Positions 12,501 to 25,255 of a stretch of 64,000 nt of DNA are shown piece after piece (position 1 is the stretch's first letter; every line of letters begins with the position of its first letter). The notes under the pieces were generated by a model. It was not told the origin of the DNA, searched no databases, and saw nothing but the letters and a program-made list of their open reading frames with translations. The DNA is taken from NCBI RefSeq assembly GCF_040581485.1, contig NC_090130.1, positions 1,798,001 to 1,862,000 on the forward strand. The letters are read 5' to 3'. Source of the DNA: Linepithema humile. Taxonomy: Eukaryota; Arthropoda; Insecta; Hymenoptera; Formicidae. The translations under genes and the position numbers were made by a program.

Positions 12501-14903
12501 TCGCTCTATTTATCTCTCTCCTCGGCTCTTCTCTCTCGCAGATAAATTTTTCGACCTTCTCCGTCTTTCTTTTTCCTTTCGCCAGCCTTTATCCTTTATC
12601 TCAACAAGGTCCACGCGATTAGCACAGACGGTGAAAGTTGTAAACGAGCCTACAGAAAATCTCACGTTCACCCCAACATCGCACTCGTACGCCCTTGGAC
12701 GAAATAATGAGCGCGAGAAGGGGCAAAGGGGAAGGAAAGCAGCCAAGTCCGGGGAAACTCGGTGGAAAACATATTGCGCCGTTAAGGGGTACTCTTCAGG
12801 ATAGTCTTAATTGGCACGGCCGTTTAACCCTGAATTACAGCGAGTGAAGCTGGAACGATCGCGATCCGGCAGCACCAGATTCAACGTCCTTGATTAATCG
12901 AACTATCGACTCGGGCAAAAAGTGGAAGATGATCTAAATTAGGAAATATGCTTTGTGCATATATTGCATCGTAATTTTGTTATTTTTTAATCCAAATTTG
13001 TAATTAATATGGTTATTTTTGATATCCATATTAATGACAAATATATATATATAAAATAGATGTTATTTATTTTACGCATATATTATAATTATATTTTGCA
13101 ACAAAATTGTCAAATAAATTTGACAAAATGATAAGATTAAGGGAGGGACAGAGATTGCTAGACGGAAGAACCATTTACAAATGGTAACAGCGTTTATTGT
13201 TAATAATAATAATGACAATAATATTAATAGCGAGTCTCTAATTACAATAATTACATAATGATATTAATGGTACAACAATAAAAACTTCGATAGCGAGAAA
13301 AAGGGAAGAATATAATAACTTCTTAGTGAGGCTACGGCGATCGAGTCGCCCATTGACGACTTTCTGCGCCACACACATGTGTGTCCGTTTCTATTTATAA
13401 TATTTATAGCTTCGATTCATTCATATTTATATTTATATGTATATATTTATACGCTTAGACTAGCCGTGATACGGTCTACGTGCTATTTACAATTTTTGGT
13501 CACAGTTGCAACTTTAGGGATTGAGTTTGATACCCTTTTTTCAACGACAGGTGCGGGAGATATGCAAAATACAGTACGTTCTCGCCGTACTTTGACACAT
13601 TATACATCTTTCGATGATCATGTTATTCGGACAATGTTTGTATTTCTGCATATAATGCAGCTTTTGAATATTAACAGATTCTTTTTGATATCGCAAATGA
13701 TATAATATTGACTTTTATTTGTAGCAATGTTTTATTTTTTATTATTTCGTAATGTAAAAAAAGAACTTATATTGCTAAAATAATATCTGTTTACATTAAA
13801 GAAGAAATGTCCGATTAACTTGATAAACGCGCGACGTATCGTGAGAGTATCTACGTAATAAGAGAAGTTACAGGTAATCGATTAGCAGTAGGTAGACATC
13901 GATTAAAGTAGAAAGTGCTAATCATCGTCCGCAACAAAAACAGTCGACTGTCAATTCACGCTTGCACATCTTTGTAACTCATAAATTACCGTTCCATGCC
14001 ATAACAAAAAGTCTCTTGTCTGAATAAAAATCGCAAAAAAAAAAAACAAACTCACCGTTTACGAACGAAACGGATGCAACACGTTTTCGTGGAATATTCA
14101 GTCGCAACAAATCACCGATACACTAGCTCCATTTATCCTGAGTATATCCTTGCGATTCAAGAGTCCTTGAAGTTATGATTCGCGTTAGATTAACTGCTTC
14201 GATGAAACAAATAATCGAATAAATATCAACTTATAGTTCTCCTCGCACTAACGTCAAAAGATCGATGAAAACCTCTAGATAAAAATACCAGAGTCCCTTC
14301 TTTCAAGCAATTTTCAACGTCCCGAGAATTCACTCCCGAATTGCACTATTCCGGCAAATTCCGCGTCTGCCATGCGATCTGAATTTATACGAAACTTTGC
14401 ATCTTTAATTGTCTTTAATTGGGTGACATTTTGCTGTCTGATAGTTTCCAAAGCAACACAATATTTTCTGATTAATCACTTTCTTCACTAATTGTATGTT
14501 CCAATTCTTTTTACGTTATAAATTAGAATATTATGAATTTAGATTCACAGAAGTAAAAATTCGCGTTCATAATCGGATAAAGTTAATTTCGTTATCAATA
14601 GAAAAATATTAAACCAAGAATATAAGAAACAAAATCGAGATGCAAAAAGTTGATATCCTTCAGCAACTCACTACGATACAATCCTCAATTGTTTCACTCG
14701 TGATTCTATCTGTGAGATTAATTTATCGCTCTGATTACGTTTCCGCCATCATCGACGACCATAGCGATCGCCATTCGCGATTTCAATTCTCGCAGTAGTT
14801 ACGTCCTCAATTTGGTCAGACTCCCTGATTCGCGAGAACGAGCCGCTAATTGCGACGAACTCTGACCCGGCGGCGGATTATCAATCGCTGCCTTGCCGTG
14901 GCT
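9554..14903. other. 3' flank of sens, no gene seen
   Basis: Mixed AT-rich and GC-rich sequence. GC-rich blocks at about 11150-11900 and 12240-12830 give several overlapping arginine- and serine-rich frames, typical of chance open frames in CpG-rich DNA. The part from about 13000 to 14903 is AT-rich and probably includes the 3' untranslated region of sens. A perfect 14-bp palindrome (ACACACATGTGTGT) lies at 13371-13384. Confidence 0.5.
13714..13736 (-). terminator. candidate polyadenylation signals of sens
   Basis: Two AATAAA hexamers on the minus strand (plus-strand TTTATT at 13714-13719 and 13731-13736) are the first canonical ones met downstream of the sens stop codon, about 1.2 kb away. 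Variant ATTAAA hexamers occur nearer at 14405-14410 and 14415-14420. The choice between them cannot be made from sequence. Confidence 0.25.
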
Positions 14904-15160
14904 TCACTGCATCATCGGTGGATTTCCACTGGGCAGGGAATTCTGCCCGGGAATCGAACCAATCGGCGGTCGATGCGACGCGTTGAGGTCGGCGTGCTGG
15001 GTCTCGCGGTGCCTCCTCAGATCGACCTTCCGCTGGAAAGCTCGACCGCAGAGCTCGCAGGCGAACGGTTTGAAGCCCGTATGCTTCCTCGAGTGCGTGA
15101 TCAGGTTGCTGCTCTGCGAGAACGCCTTGCCGCACACTTGACATTTATGCGGTTTTTCGC
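14904..15160 (-). CDS. sens: sens exon 4: zinc fingers 5-6 and C-terminus
   Basis: The exon opens after a strong acceptor (CTTCTGTTGCAG) and completes the glycine codon split with exon 3, giving the linker TGEKPHK. It encodes finger 5 (C388, C391, H404, H408; KAFSQSSNLITH) and finger 6 (C416, C419, H432, H437; RAFQRKVDLRRHRETQH), both diagnostic of the GFI1/Senseless family and central to its DNA recognition. A short tail rich in proline, serine and glycine ends in PPMMQ and TGA at 14906-14904. There is no sign of a break. The 14.4-kb intron upstream separates these two fingers from the rest. Confidence 0.95.
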
Positions 15161-17384
15161 CTGCAACAGAAGAAAGATGAAAGTCCTTAGAAAGAGTGAC
15201 TGATTAAGCTTTCCGACATTAACTTCTGAATATGAAAGTTAGACTTGTTGATCATTAGAAAATTATTTACGTAATCGAGAAATTTATTTATATCGAATTG
15301 TATAAAATTGAACAAAATTTAAACAAATTTAAACCAGAAACGCTGGCTGGTTTTTATAAATAAAAAAAACAAAAATTCGACCAAAATGTGAAATTATGAA
15401 AATTTATTAAAATTATAATTAGGATGTGTATTTTATAATTTTGTCGTTTTATTTTTTTTGTAATTGATTTTTTCTCAAAGCAACTTTCGTAAATAATTCT
15501 GCATTATTTACTATGTTATTTGTTACACTTATACCTTTTTATTATATGCATATAACGTACATTAGAAATAAGATCTAAAAACAAAAGGCATTGGAAACGC
15601 TAACTGTAAAAATTTCGTATACGGTTTCAAACATTTTATTATTTCTTAAACGGTAAAACGTCTAACAGCGAGAATCTTTTCTCTGACAAATTTATGAATA
15701 TTGATAGCGTGTTGTGCCATCGAAACTATCTGTAAAAATACTGCAACGTCGAGTACAATGAGCTTAAAAGAGGAATCGGAAAACTTGAGCGGCGCAATCC
15801 AGCTTCCCTCTTGCGTCTGCCACATTCCAGCGAGCATACACGTTAATCCCGAAGTACCGATTTTCAGTGCCGCCGGCTCTATTCTGCTCGGTCAAGACTC
15901 TTCTCGAGCAAACGGGGTGGCCATACGGTCAGGCGGGGTGGGCGGGGGACATGGAAGGCTAGCCACCTCGCAAGACGGGTGTAGGTGGCATCAGCGATGC
16001 GGGGCACGCCCGGTTAAGATTTCCTCCCAAGCGAGAATCTCAGCCACCCCGGCGGCGAGAAAAGGCAGAGAGAGACAGAACGAGGAGAGAGCGAATAATG
16101 GGAAGGGGTGCCTTGCCGTGCGCCGCTCTAGGGGGGTTTCTCGTCGTCTCAGGAACGAGGAGAGAATCCCGGTTGGAAGGGTCGCCGCTCGTTTCTCTCA
16201 TCCTGGCCGCGAGCTCTGATTGGCGGCCGGGGGCGGCTCCAACCCACGTGTTACCATGACTACCGGCGGGATAACCCGGCTGCTGCTGAGTGAGGGTGAG
16301 AGAGAAAGAGGCTACCGGTCGAAGGGTGGTGGTGGCACGACGACGATGCGAACTACGCCGCTGGCGAGCAACGGAGGGCCCGTTAATGGACTCCCCCGTA
16401 CGTCCATACGTCTGGCCGAGCAAGCGGTACACACGTATGTATGTACACTCTCACCCTCGTGCAGGCATCGGCACGGCGACGGGCGGGGGGTGGATCCATA
16501 AACAACTCGTTAGCCGAGCCTTCAATCTCGTCTCGCCGATACGACGAGGCCGTCGATCGCCCACGCGATTATACCCGACCGCGATCTTGATTTTCTATCT
16601 GGGAAAAAAAATATTGGCTGCTCCTTTCCAGGGATTTCTCGGGAACCGAACATGTCGATTCGTATCCGCGGAAATGTAGTATCTCTCCTGAAATTCGGAT
16701 TAACGCATGTGATCAATTCGGAGAGTTTAATTTAGGATGTATATACTAAGTATTTTGTGCGATGCAATTTCTTACAACTTGGTGATATTTATATTTTAAA
16801 TATAATGAGTAAATTCTCTCTTTGAATTTAGTAGAATTTTTTAAGAATTTTTCAATACTTTTTTAAAAAATGCAGACGCGCGTCATTATAAAATCTTCCG
16901 GATGTTTTATATACAATAAACAATATCAATAATCTGTCTTAGAATAAAATATTAAAAAAGCATTATTTTTTATACGACATATATATTTTTATTATATAGG
17001 TACATTATAAAATAAAATCTTATCAGACAACATAATTTTTTCTGTCAATTTTAATTTGTTCCAAATTAATTTACTGCGCCATCTTTACCAACAACTACAA
17101 AGTATCGCACGTAATGCTTTACACAGTCATTTTATGCGAATATCAGTCGCATAGTTGCACTGTCCTTCGGATCAAGATTCACGCGCGGATTCGTAGTTAA
17201 GGACGCGCTTTCGTGGGGGGTGAACCGTAGGAATCCGACGAGTCCGCCGCTCGATGAAATTCCACAGAGTTCTCCGCGGACCCGAGGGAGGTGGGACGAA
17301 ACGCTGGATAGAACGGATAGAATTTTCGCGGAGTTAAGCGCCGGTGGAAGCCAGAACGGGGATGGGTGCGCAGGGCGGCCGTTT

Positions 17385-17426
17385 GAAATTTATGAGCTCG
17401 TAAAATCAAGAACCGTCTGAACGCTC
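17385..17426 (+). repeat. dispersed palindromic motif, copy 1
   Basis: GAAATTTATGAGCTCGTAAA followed by ATCAAGAACCGTCTGAACGC. It shares the core and the downstream part (TCAAGAGCCGTCGGAAC in copy 2) with two further copies at 19499 and 20247. The core is an inverted repeat (TTTACG ... CGTAAA in the other copies). Confidence 0.5.
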
Positions 17427-17828
17427 GCACCGAGGTTGCCCGTTTCGCGTCTATATCGCAACGACTTCGCCATGGTTACGGAATATCTCTTCTGCCAGGC
17501 GCAGAGACGACCACCTGAAAATCCAAGATCTTTCGCTGTCGATACAAACACATCACACTTTCACATTCGACTGACTAATAAATGGACCCTAGAAATTTTT
17601 ATTTACTCTGCACATTTATATATAAATTGGATAAAACAAGTAAAAAAATTTTATTTTGTATATACATGACTATAAAAATAATCGACATTAAATTCATAAA
17701 CAAATTTGTAATTAAATGTTAAGAACTTTGAAATATGCTACTTATATAATATGGTATAGTTTTTTTTTTAAATTATTAATAACATTAGCTACAATATCAT
17801 TTATATACTATTCCACAAAAAATAAGAA

Positions 17829-19122
17829 ACACTTTTCAGACGCTCAAAATCGAGCAATTTTTAAACGACTAAAACTCAGCGAAAAATCATCGCAGACTAA
17901 AAATTGAAAAAGCATTTTAAAGCTAAAAATTTGCACTTTCACGTGTTTTAAGGTTTTTTTGAAAATTACCTTTACACTTCTAAGCCCAAAAAAAGAACAT
18001 ATTGTTTTGTTCTTAAAATTACGTACGTTTAACACTTCACAGCTTGATAAAAACATTTTTCTCACAAAATTTATGATAAGTTTCAAAAATTGATATTTTT
18101 CCTACAGAATGCGTTTTTTTTTAATTCCTACGATTTTTTTTTTTGGTCGAGTTAGAAGCTAAATCTGGAATTTTTACGCTAACGCCACTACTGATTTAAA
18201 ATCGCGTAGCTTGCACCAAAAAGTCGTAACAAAATTTTAAAAAAGCACATTTTGTAGGTAAAATGTTATAGTTTTTGGCATTTATCATAAATGCCTTTTT
18301 ACAAAAAGTATTTTTTTATCGACTACAAAACAATATGTTCTTTCTTTGGATTCAGAAGTGTAAGGATAAAAAATTTTCAAAAATGACCTGAACCATGTAA
18401 GAGTACAAGTTTCAAGCTTTAAAATGCTTTTTTATTTTATTATCTACGATGATTTTTCGCCGAGTTCCAGCGGTTTAAAAATTGGTCAATTTTAAGCGTC
18501 CCAAACGTCGCGACGCGGCAGAATAGTGCAGCCAAGAACGGCTGAGTGTGCGCCATTAATACGCACGATATCGTATTAATGGCGCGCACTCAGCCGTTCT
18601 CGGCGATACTGTTTTGCCGCGTTGAGACATTCAGACGTTTAAAATTGACCAATTTTCAAACCGCTGTAATTCTGTGAAAAATTATCGTAGATAAAAAATT
18701 AAAAAAGCATTTTAAAGCTTGAAACTTTTACTTACTTTATGTGCTGTAGACCGTTTTTAGAACTTTTTTATTTTCCAAAAAGAAACACATTGTTTTATAG
18801 TTAATAAAATAATTTTTCTTGCAAAATTTATGATTGGTCATCAAAAACTAAAACATTTTGTTCACAAAACACGTTTTTTAAATTTTGCTACGATTTTTTT
18901 GTCCGAGTTACGCGACTTTGAAACTAAAGCTGCATTTTTTACGCTAATGCTATTTCGTTAGTAAACACTATTTTTTGTAAAAATAAAAAATTAAAAAAAA
19001 ACTATCTAAAGCACGTGAAAGTGCAAACTTTAAACTGCTTTTTTAATTTTTTTGTTTGTGATAATTTTTTGCCGAGTTTCAGCGGTTTGAAAATTGCTCA
19101 ATTGTGTGCATTTGAAAAGTGT
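17829..19122. repeat. nested inverted-repeat element, MITE-like or foldback
   Basis: The outer ends match as inverted repeats: ACACTTTTCA at 17829-17838 and TGAAAAGTGT at 19113-19122. The match continues inward for over 100 bp with mismatches (AGCAATTTTTAAACG against its complement near 19085-19105). The same terminal sequence recurs inside in both orientations, near 18400-18510 and 18625-18740. The locus therefore looks like two palindromic units (about 17829-18510 and 18625-19122) meeting at a central hairpin. Several minus-strand and plus-strand frames cross it but none encodes a transposase. It is probably a non-autonomous DNA element. No target-site duplication is clear. Confidence 0.7.
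18536..18599. repeat. central hairpin of the inverted-repeat element
   Basis: Two 28-bp arms, GAACGGCTGAGTGTGCGCCA onward (18536-18563) and its complement (18572-18599), differ at one position and enclose an 8-bp loop. This is the tightest palindrome in the window and sits at the symmetry centre of the 1.3-kb element. Confidence 0.8.
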
Positions 19123-19498
19123 CCTCTATTTCTTATAGAGTAGTGTATTTATTTTATATTATCGCATAGTATTTTATTTAGTGTCCTTTTTGTAATTTTC
19201 ATTATCCGGAGATAATGTCAGTACTTTCATACTTGATATTGTTGATGCAGCTAGCGCGAATTGCAGTATTTTTTAGTGGCCGAGAGGATATTAAGTTCCG
19301 CGCCCGTACGCAAGAGAGGGTGGCACTTTAAAATATCATTTTCTTGAGAAAACGAAGGATTAAGGGGACGGGAAAAAGAAGGAAGAGGAGGAAGGGAGAA
19401 TAATGTGTAGAAATGGAACGCCGGGTCTACTGGGATTCTCGTTTCTCGGAAACGAAGTAAAGAAAAGGAAGACAGGGTAGAAAGAAAAGGAGCCGCCG

Positions 19499-19540
19499 GA
19501 AATTTACGCGCTCGTAAAAATCAAGAGCCGTCGGAACTCT
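19499..19540 (+). repeat. dispersed palindromic motif, copy 2
   Basis: GAAATTTACGCGCTCGTAAA followed by AATCAAGAGCCGTCGGAACT. The core TTTACG-CGCT-CGTAAA is a short inverted repeat. It lies in a purine-rich context. Confidence 0.55.
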
Positions 19541-20246
19541 GTTGAATCCGTCGGGTTTTATTTCTTCGGCGGAATTGTCTGTGTCAAAATAACCGCGTTA
19601 ATAAATTCGTTGAAAGCAATGCGTTACCGAGATGACGTGTTATTCCCATTACGAGATTAAACGTTACAATTCTTCCCACATATTGTTCTTGATTAGATAT
19701 TGATTGATTAATTGATTATCGATTTTTCTTTGGTAATAATTTCATTATTAGACCTTATATGGATTACTTTGCTTATTTACGTAATTTATGGATGCCAATA
19801 TTTTCTTGCAAGAGAATAAACAAGGCAATACAGCTTCGAGAACGCGATTGGAACGATGATCGATGATCAATAATACTCCGAGTATGAGAGCGAAATTTCA
19901 GCTATGAGCACGAACGGAAGAATTTTCGAAAGAAGGAGTAAGGAAAGTGGAAAATAAAGAAAATGGTTGGCATAAGCGAAACGTACGTGATCTTATGTGC
20001 CCGTAAAAGAAATGTCATGAAATGTCTATCAGTTTTAATAAGTTTTGCAATAATTGATTTTACAATGCTAAATAGTCGCAATTTGTGAAATACAAGTTGT
20101 CTTCTGACAAAATTTTTTTATTTTATAATACGATATTTTTCAATACGATTTGATTAGCGGTAAAAAGTCGTGCACTTCAGTGAAATTCACAAAGAATAGA
20201 AAAATGTTTAAAAGCAAAAGGGTGGAGGAAAAACCGGGCGTCTTTC

Positions 20247-20288
20247 GAAATTTACGCGCTCGTAAAAGTCGAGCACCATCGGAGCGCG
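20247..20288 (+). repeat. dispersed palindromic motif, copy 3
   Basis: GAAATTTACGCGCTCGTAAA, identical to copy 2 over these 20 bases, followed by AGTCGAGCACCATCGGAGCG, which is similar to the other copies. It lies about 750 bp from copy 2 in the same orientation. Confidence 0.55.
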
Positions 20289-23200
20289 CTCTATCTATCT
20301 TTATCTCTTATACGAAAAGCAACCGCAGAGGTTCCGATCCGAATGCATACGCGATGCATCCTCTGCCGCGGGTTGCATGTCTGCGCAGGTACGCACACGA
20401 CTTTGTGAAGTGGTGAGATCGAAGATTTAACCGACGGCGGCAGTTGAGATTCGACGCTTGCGAATTTTTAACAGTGCGCCGTTAGCCGAAGTCGATTGGC
20501 TAAGAAGATTCAAGGCTGAGAACCTCTGAGGTTTAAGACGCCATTACACCCCTCGGGGCTGTCGGCCGACGCCCCTAAAACTATATTAAACTCCCGGAAA
20601 TCTTGCGCGCGCGAGGGTGCTTCGTCTCCGCTAATTCTCCCGCCCTGTCGCTCGCGCATTCGCCCTGTGCGAGCGCAGCAAGTTCGACCGTCCCCTTCGC
20701 ACATCCCTCTTGCGTCCGAAACTTACTCTCGAGAACGAGAAACCAAGACGGCATTTTGATCGACTCTCTCTATAAAACCGTGTGCGTTGCCAATTGCGAT
20801 AATTTCGCTTATATAGAGAGTATCTTGATTTAGCAATTTAGATTTCTATATTTTTCTCATTCATATATATACATATAAAAATTGAAATATTTATTACTGA
20901 TATTAATAATGGATATAGCAATTGTGTAATTCTTTAAATATTTCATTAAGTTCAGAGTATCAAAATACAAGTGCTTCTTCGAGATATCGTGTACAATATT
21001 GATAATGATAAAAATAAATCTCACTTGCGCCAAATATTGATTTGAACGCATTGGAACTACTACGTCTTTAAATTTAGAAAAAGGAACAATTCGAACAGGA
21101 GTAATATTTAAAGAAATGTAAACGAGAAAGACTGAAATAGAAAAAGAAAAAGTGCTGGAAAGAGATAGATGGAAGCGGTGGTATGGAGAAGGTGAACCGG
21201 ACGCTGGCCGAGGCATTGATTTCTTCTCGTCTTCATCGACCACGTTCCGAGCCTCTTGGGGCGTCTCTACCCTCTAACTGAAATCTTCGCGAGAGACGGG
21301 AGGAGGGTGGAATCGAAGAAGAGCGCCACGTCTCATATTTCATATCGAGGACAGCATGGATTTTCTTCCGTATCTTCAAAGCTCGCGCAAGGATTACCCG
21401 AGGATATCAATCAGACCGCTGCTTCTGTAGCGCGGTACACGTCTCAGCGACTGGCGAGCAAAAAATATTGGAGAGATATGATTGGAGAACCGACAGAAAT
21501 TACTACATTCCTGATATCCTGCCAAAATGTACCACCCGGTTTTATATGTTCTAGAGAGCATAAATTCTTTTCTGGACATTTGAATTTTTGATAAAAAATT
21601 TTGTGCGAAGTAATATAAAAAGTTAGTGCGAAAAAAAGTTAGCTCGAAATAAATAGGAAATGGGAAATTTTGTAAAAGATAATTAAATAATATATAATGT
21701 TCATTAATTACAAAACTTATAATTAAATAACATACGTATCTATTTGAAGATTTATTAAAGTAAGAAAATTCTAATTTTATAAAGGTTATTAATTATATTG
21801 AACTACTGATGAGGGATAAAATTTTTATTTTGCTAGTCTATTATTATTTCTAGAACAAAAATTAAAGCTATGTTTGATATAGACAGATAGTCGCATCAAT
21901 TTTTTGATGAAGATATTTGACGGAAAACGACACTGGAAAAAATCTATTTTCGGTGAATTCCCAATGCACTGCCGATATTTTGTCGTCGTGTGAAGTACAA
22001 AATAAAAAACGCGAACACGAATACTCCCGTGTCCGCTGTATACAGATATACCGATTTACAAGCGGCTGTTACTGGTCTCCAATTTCGCACTGAGTCACGT
22101 TTGTGTTTACTAGTTTACGCCCACGTCAGCCATGATTTTACGCCCCATTCCGACGAAACACGGGAATCCCTCACTGCAAAGATAGGTGAAACGATCGATC
22201 GCAAAAAGATGCCGATTAAACCAATTCCAATGTGCACCGATTTTGATAGATAAGTTTCTGAATATAATCAAATCTAATTCTCAGAAATCAATTATAATAT
22301 TTTAGCGTCTAAGAAAAGAGAAAAGAAATCAAAAAGTATCACAACTTGAAAAATTCTCTTGATAATCTTTTTCCTTGATTAATTTAACATAACATCTATA
22401 TAATATTCAATAAAACAAAATTATTTAATAAATATTAATATAATTTCTTTCTTTTCTGACAAATTCTTATCGTTTCACTAGTTGGTTTAGTTTGGTCCAA
22501 AAAGTTTAGTAGATTTTATATTAAAAACTTTGAAAATGCACAGACGTTGGACATGTCCTGATAACGTAATAAATTTGTATAGAAAGAAACGCATAAGGAT
22601 TTACATAGAACCGGTATGTGTAACATTTGCAAGTCGCAAATTCCCTGAATCGCGCTGTCGTTGCTGTTGCCCCTCAGGGCAATACCTACGCGGACAACGT
22701 ATCCAACGAATGTAAAACGGTGGCACACGTATGCCGTCTACACATGTACGTTCGTGCGGTTTTAACCGCCCGCGGAAAAACGACTATCGCTATCCGCAGG
22801 CATCGGTGAAATAATAAATATTGCAGGTGTGTCGAATCAGCGAATCTATCTGCTTCTGCAGAGATATCTGCACTTGCGACTGAATTGATTTGCATTTGAA
22901 ATGCGAGCGAATTTTTGTCGTCTAAATTTGTCGCGTTAGAATTTACGTATTTCTCGATAATCTTTATTAATGAATCCATTCATAATTACATAAATCAGCA
23001 AATAATTCGTTTCACACACGATGCATGTTTGAAGTATTTAATAAGATTATTGATCAAATAACTAAAAAGCAAAGTTATATTCATAAATTATGTGCTTACG
23101 CCCAGTTTTATTTTTGCATAATTGAATCTTAAATCGGCAGCGTATTGCGTTTTGTAACAGTAATTTCGGTAAGAGCGGCTAGAGAACAGGAATCAAGGGA

Positions 23201-24399
23201 AGGAAGAAGGAAACATGATACCAGGACTAAGTCCGTTAGCTCCTTAGTGCTTTCGGTATACCGCAGGGATCCGCGGTAATAATCCTCTCCCGGACGATCG
23301 TGGCGGATGTATGGCTATTAAATTATTAGCGCGTCGATCAACATTAGGAATCGTGACAAATCCGATCTATGCCATCCGCGCTAAGACTCCTCTTACCATT
23401 GCTTATGTGCGCGCAGCTTAATTGCCAATTGTGCCTCGAAACTGCTTCGTCTTTTATCCCTTGTGTTTCCTCTTCGTGGTTATTAATAAATGACCCATTG
23501 ATACGAAAGTAATTGTTTCAAATGCCGGAGTGATAGCGATGCGAGGGGAAATGCTAGTTGGTGTAGCAATGTTTAAGTTTACGCGCGCTCCTTTCTTTAA
23601 ATCTGAAATGTTTAATTTTAATCGAGTTCCATTTCCATTATTCTTATGTACGCGAAACCGCGAACGATATTCCGGCGCCAATGACGCGGCTAAACTCACA
23701 TAACTCTAAAATATGATGCCGTCGATATATCCGGGATAACGTTAAAACAAATTGATTGCATCGACTGCGTCCATTGCCGCAACCACCTCGCAGCAACAGC
23801 CCTCACAATAAATAACAATAACTAACGACCGAGCCCCTGATCGCCGGTGAACATCACGCTCGCCCCGCACCCCCGCGTTGTACATGAGCATATCAAAACC
23901 CATCCCGGCGTTCGTATATGCGCGCGGCCTCAAGTGACGAGCAGGGAGAGCCGGCGATGCACGGACGCGCCGATGCTGCTGCGCGCTCCGGGTGCAGTTA
24001 ATTTCACCCGCGCCCGGGCTGGTTGTTCGAGTGGGTGGTTACGCGGATAGGCCGAAGAGCGAAAAAGGGGGGTGGCGACGGTTTTGAGGGGCTTAGGGGG
24101 GGTCGATGGTGGTGAGATATATACCGGCGGTAAAAGGGGGAGAGACGGCGGGGGGGTGTAGCACAGAAGTGGCGAACGAGAGGCAGGGTGGCAGGAACGG
24201 CCGGAGGGGCTTGACGTGCTCCCGGCATGTCGATATCCCTGGAAATTTAATCATGCCGTTCCACTATGAACATCGCGCGGCGCGCCACTCGACGAGCGCT
24301 ATATGGATGACGCCTCGGTCCCGTGGAACGTTATACCGGCGAATTTGCATGTTTAATGCGATATCGGTTGCTTGCGCGCCGCGCCCGCGTCCGCGCTCG

Positions 24400-24418
24400 C
24401 TCTCTCTCTCTCTCTCTC
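24400..24418. repeat. (CT)n microsatellite
   Basis: About nine and a half CT units in a CpG-rich block of sens intron 3. Confidence 0.9.
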
Positions 24419-25230
24419 ACACCGGCACGACATTAAATATAGCGCTGTTTCGTTCGCCGACGTCAACGTGTTGTCTAAGGAGCGCGCTTTTACCGAAGCC
24501 ATCGTCGCCGGTAAATCTCACGAACGTAAATTTTGCCGGAGATAACGGCTTACGGGTGTGCATTGTCAAAAACAGCGGATATTAAGTTTTATTATTAATT
24601 TGGTACCTGAATTATAGAAGGGGCAAATAAAATGTCATTGATGTTAAGCTTATTCAGAAGCGTGGCAAAGTATATTCTATTCTCTTTTAATTTTTCATTA
24701 CTCATTCCATGACTTTTTTTTTATTACTTCACAACTTTTATACAACGTTCTCAATGAACTATCCTTCCAAATCAAAAACAATGACCACACCCAGCGATAA
24801 GAGGCTCGAACAGTGCCCTAAATAATAGTGTCCAATTAACCCGCACCCCTATCCGGAAGACATTCTTTGAGAATCGCAAACAATAATACAACCGCGACTG
24901 ATTAACTCAATTACAGCCGCTACTACGTGCTGGTTCTACGTGCCGTGTAAATATGTTTTTTACCGCTTATGATCCGACGTGCGCCAGGACAGCGCGGTGC
25001 GTCGTTAACGAGCCGTAAAGACGGAAGCGAGACGAGAAGGGCCGAAGCTGTCAGGCCCCTTGCACAGCGGGGCCAGGGGAGAAGGGTAGACCGGTCCTCC
25101 GACCATGTCGTGAAGTTTAAACAGCTTAGAGGGATGTTGCGGCGCTCCCGATGCTTGGGGCGCCAAGTCAGCCGGAAACCTCTAATAGCCCCGTCTGTCT
25201 GTGAGGAAAGGAGCGAGAGCAAGAAAGAAA

Positions 25231-25255
25231 GAGAGAGAGAGAGAGTGTGTGTGTG
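25231..25255. repeat. (GA)n-(GT)n compound microsatellite
   Basis: A GA tract runs directly into a GT tract, preceded by purine-rich sequence (AAGAAAGAAA). GA tracts of this kind can bind GAGA-type factors in insects; that use is inference. Confidence 0.9.

Noticed and set aside
13000..14903. miR-9a target sites in the sens 3' region
   Set aside because: miR-9a controls fly sens, so I looked for ACCAAAG on the minus strand; I saw none in the 1.9 kb after the stop codon.
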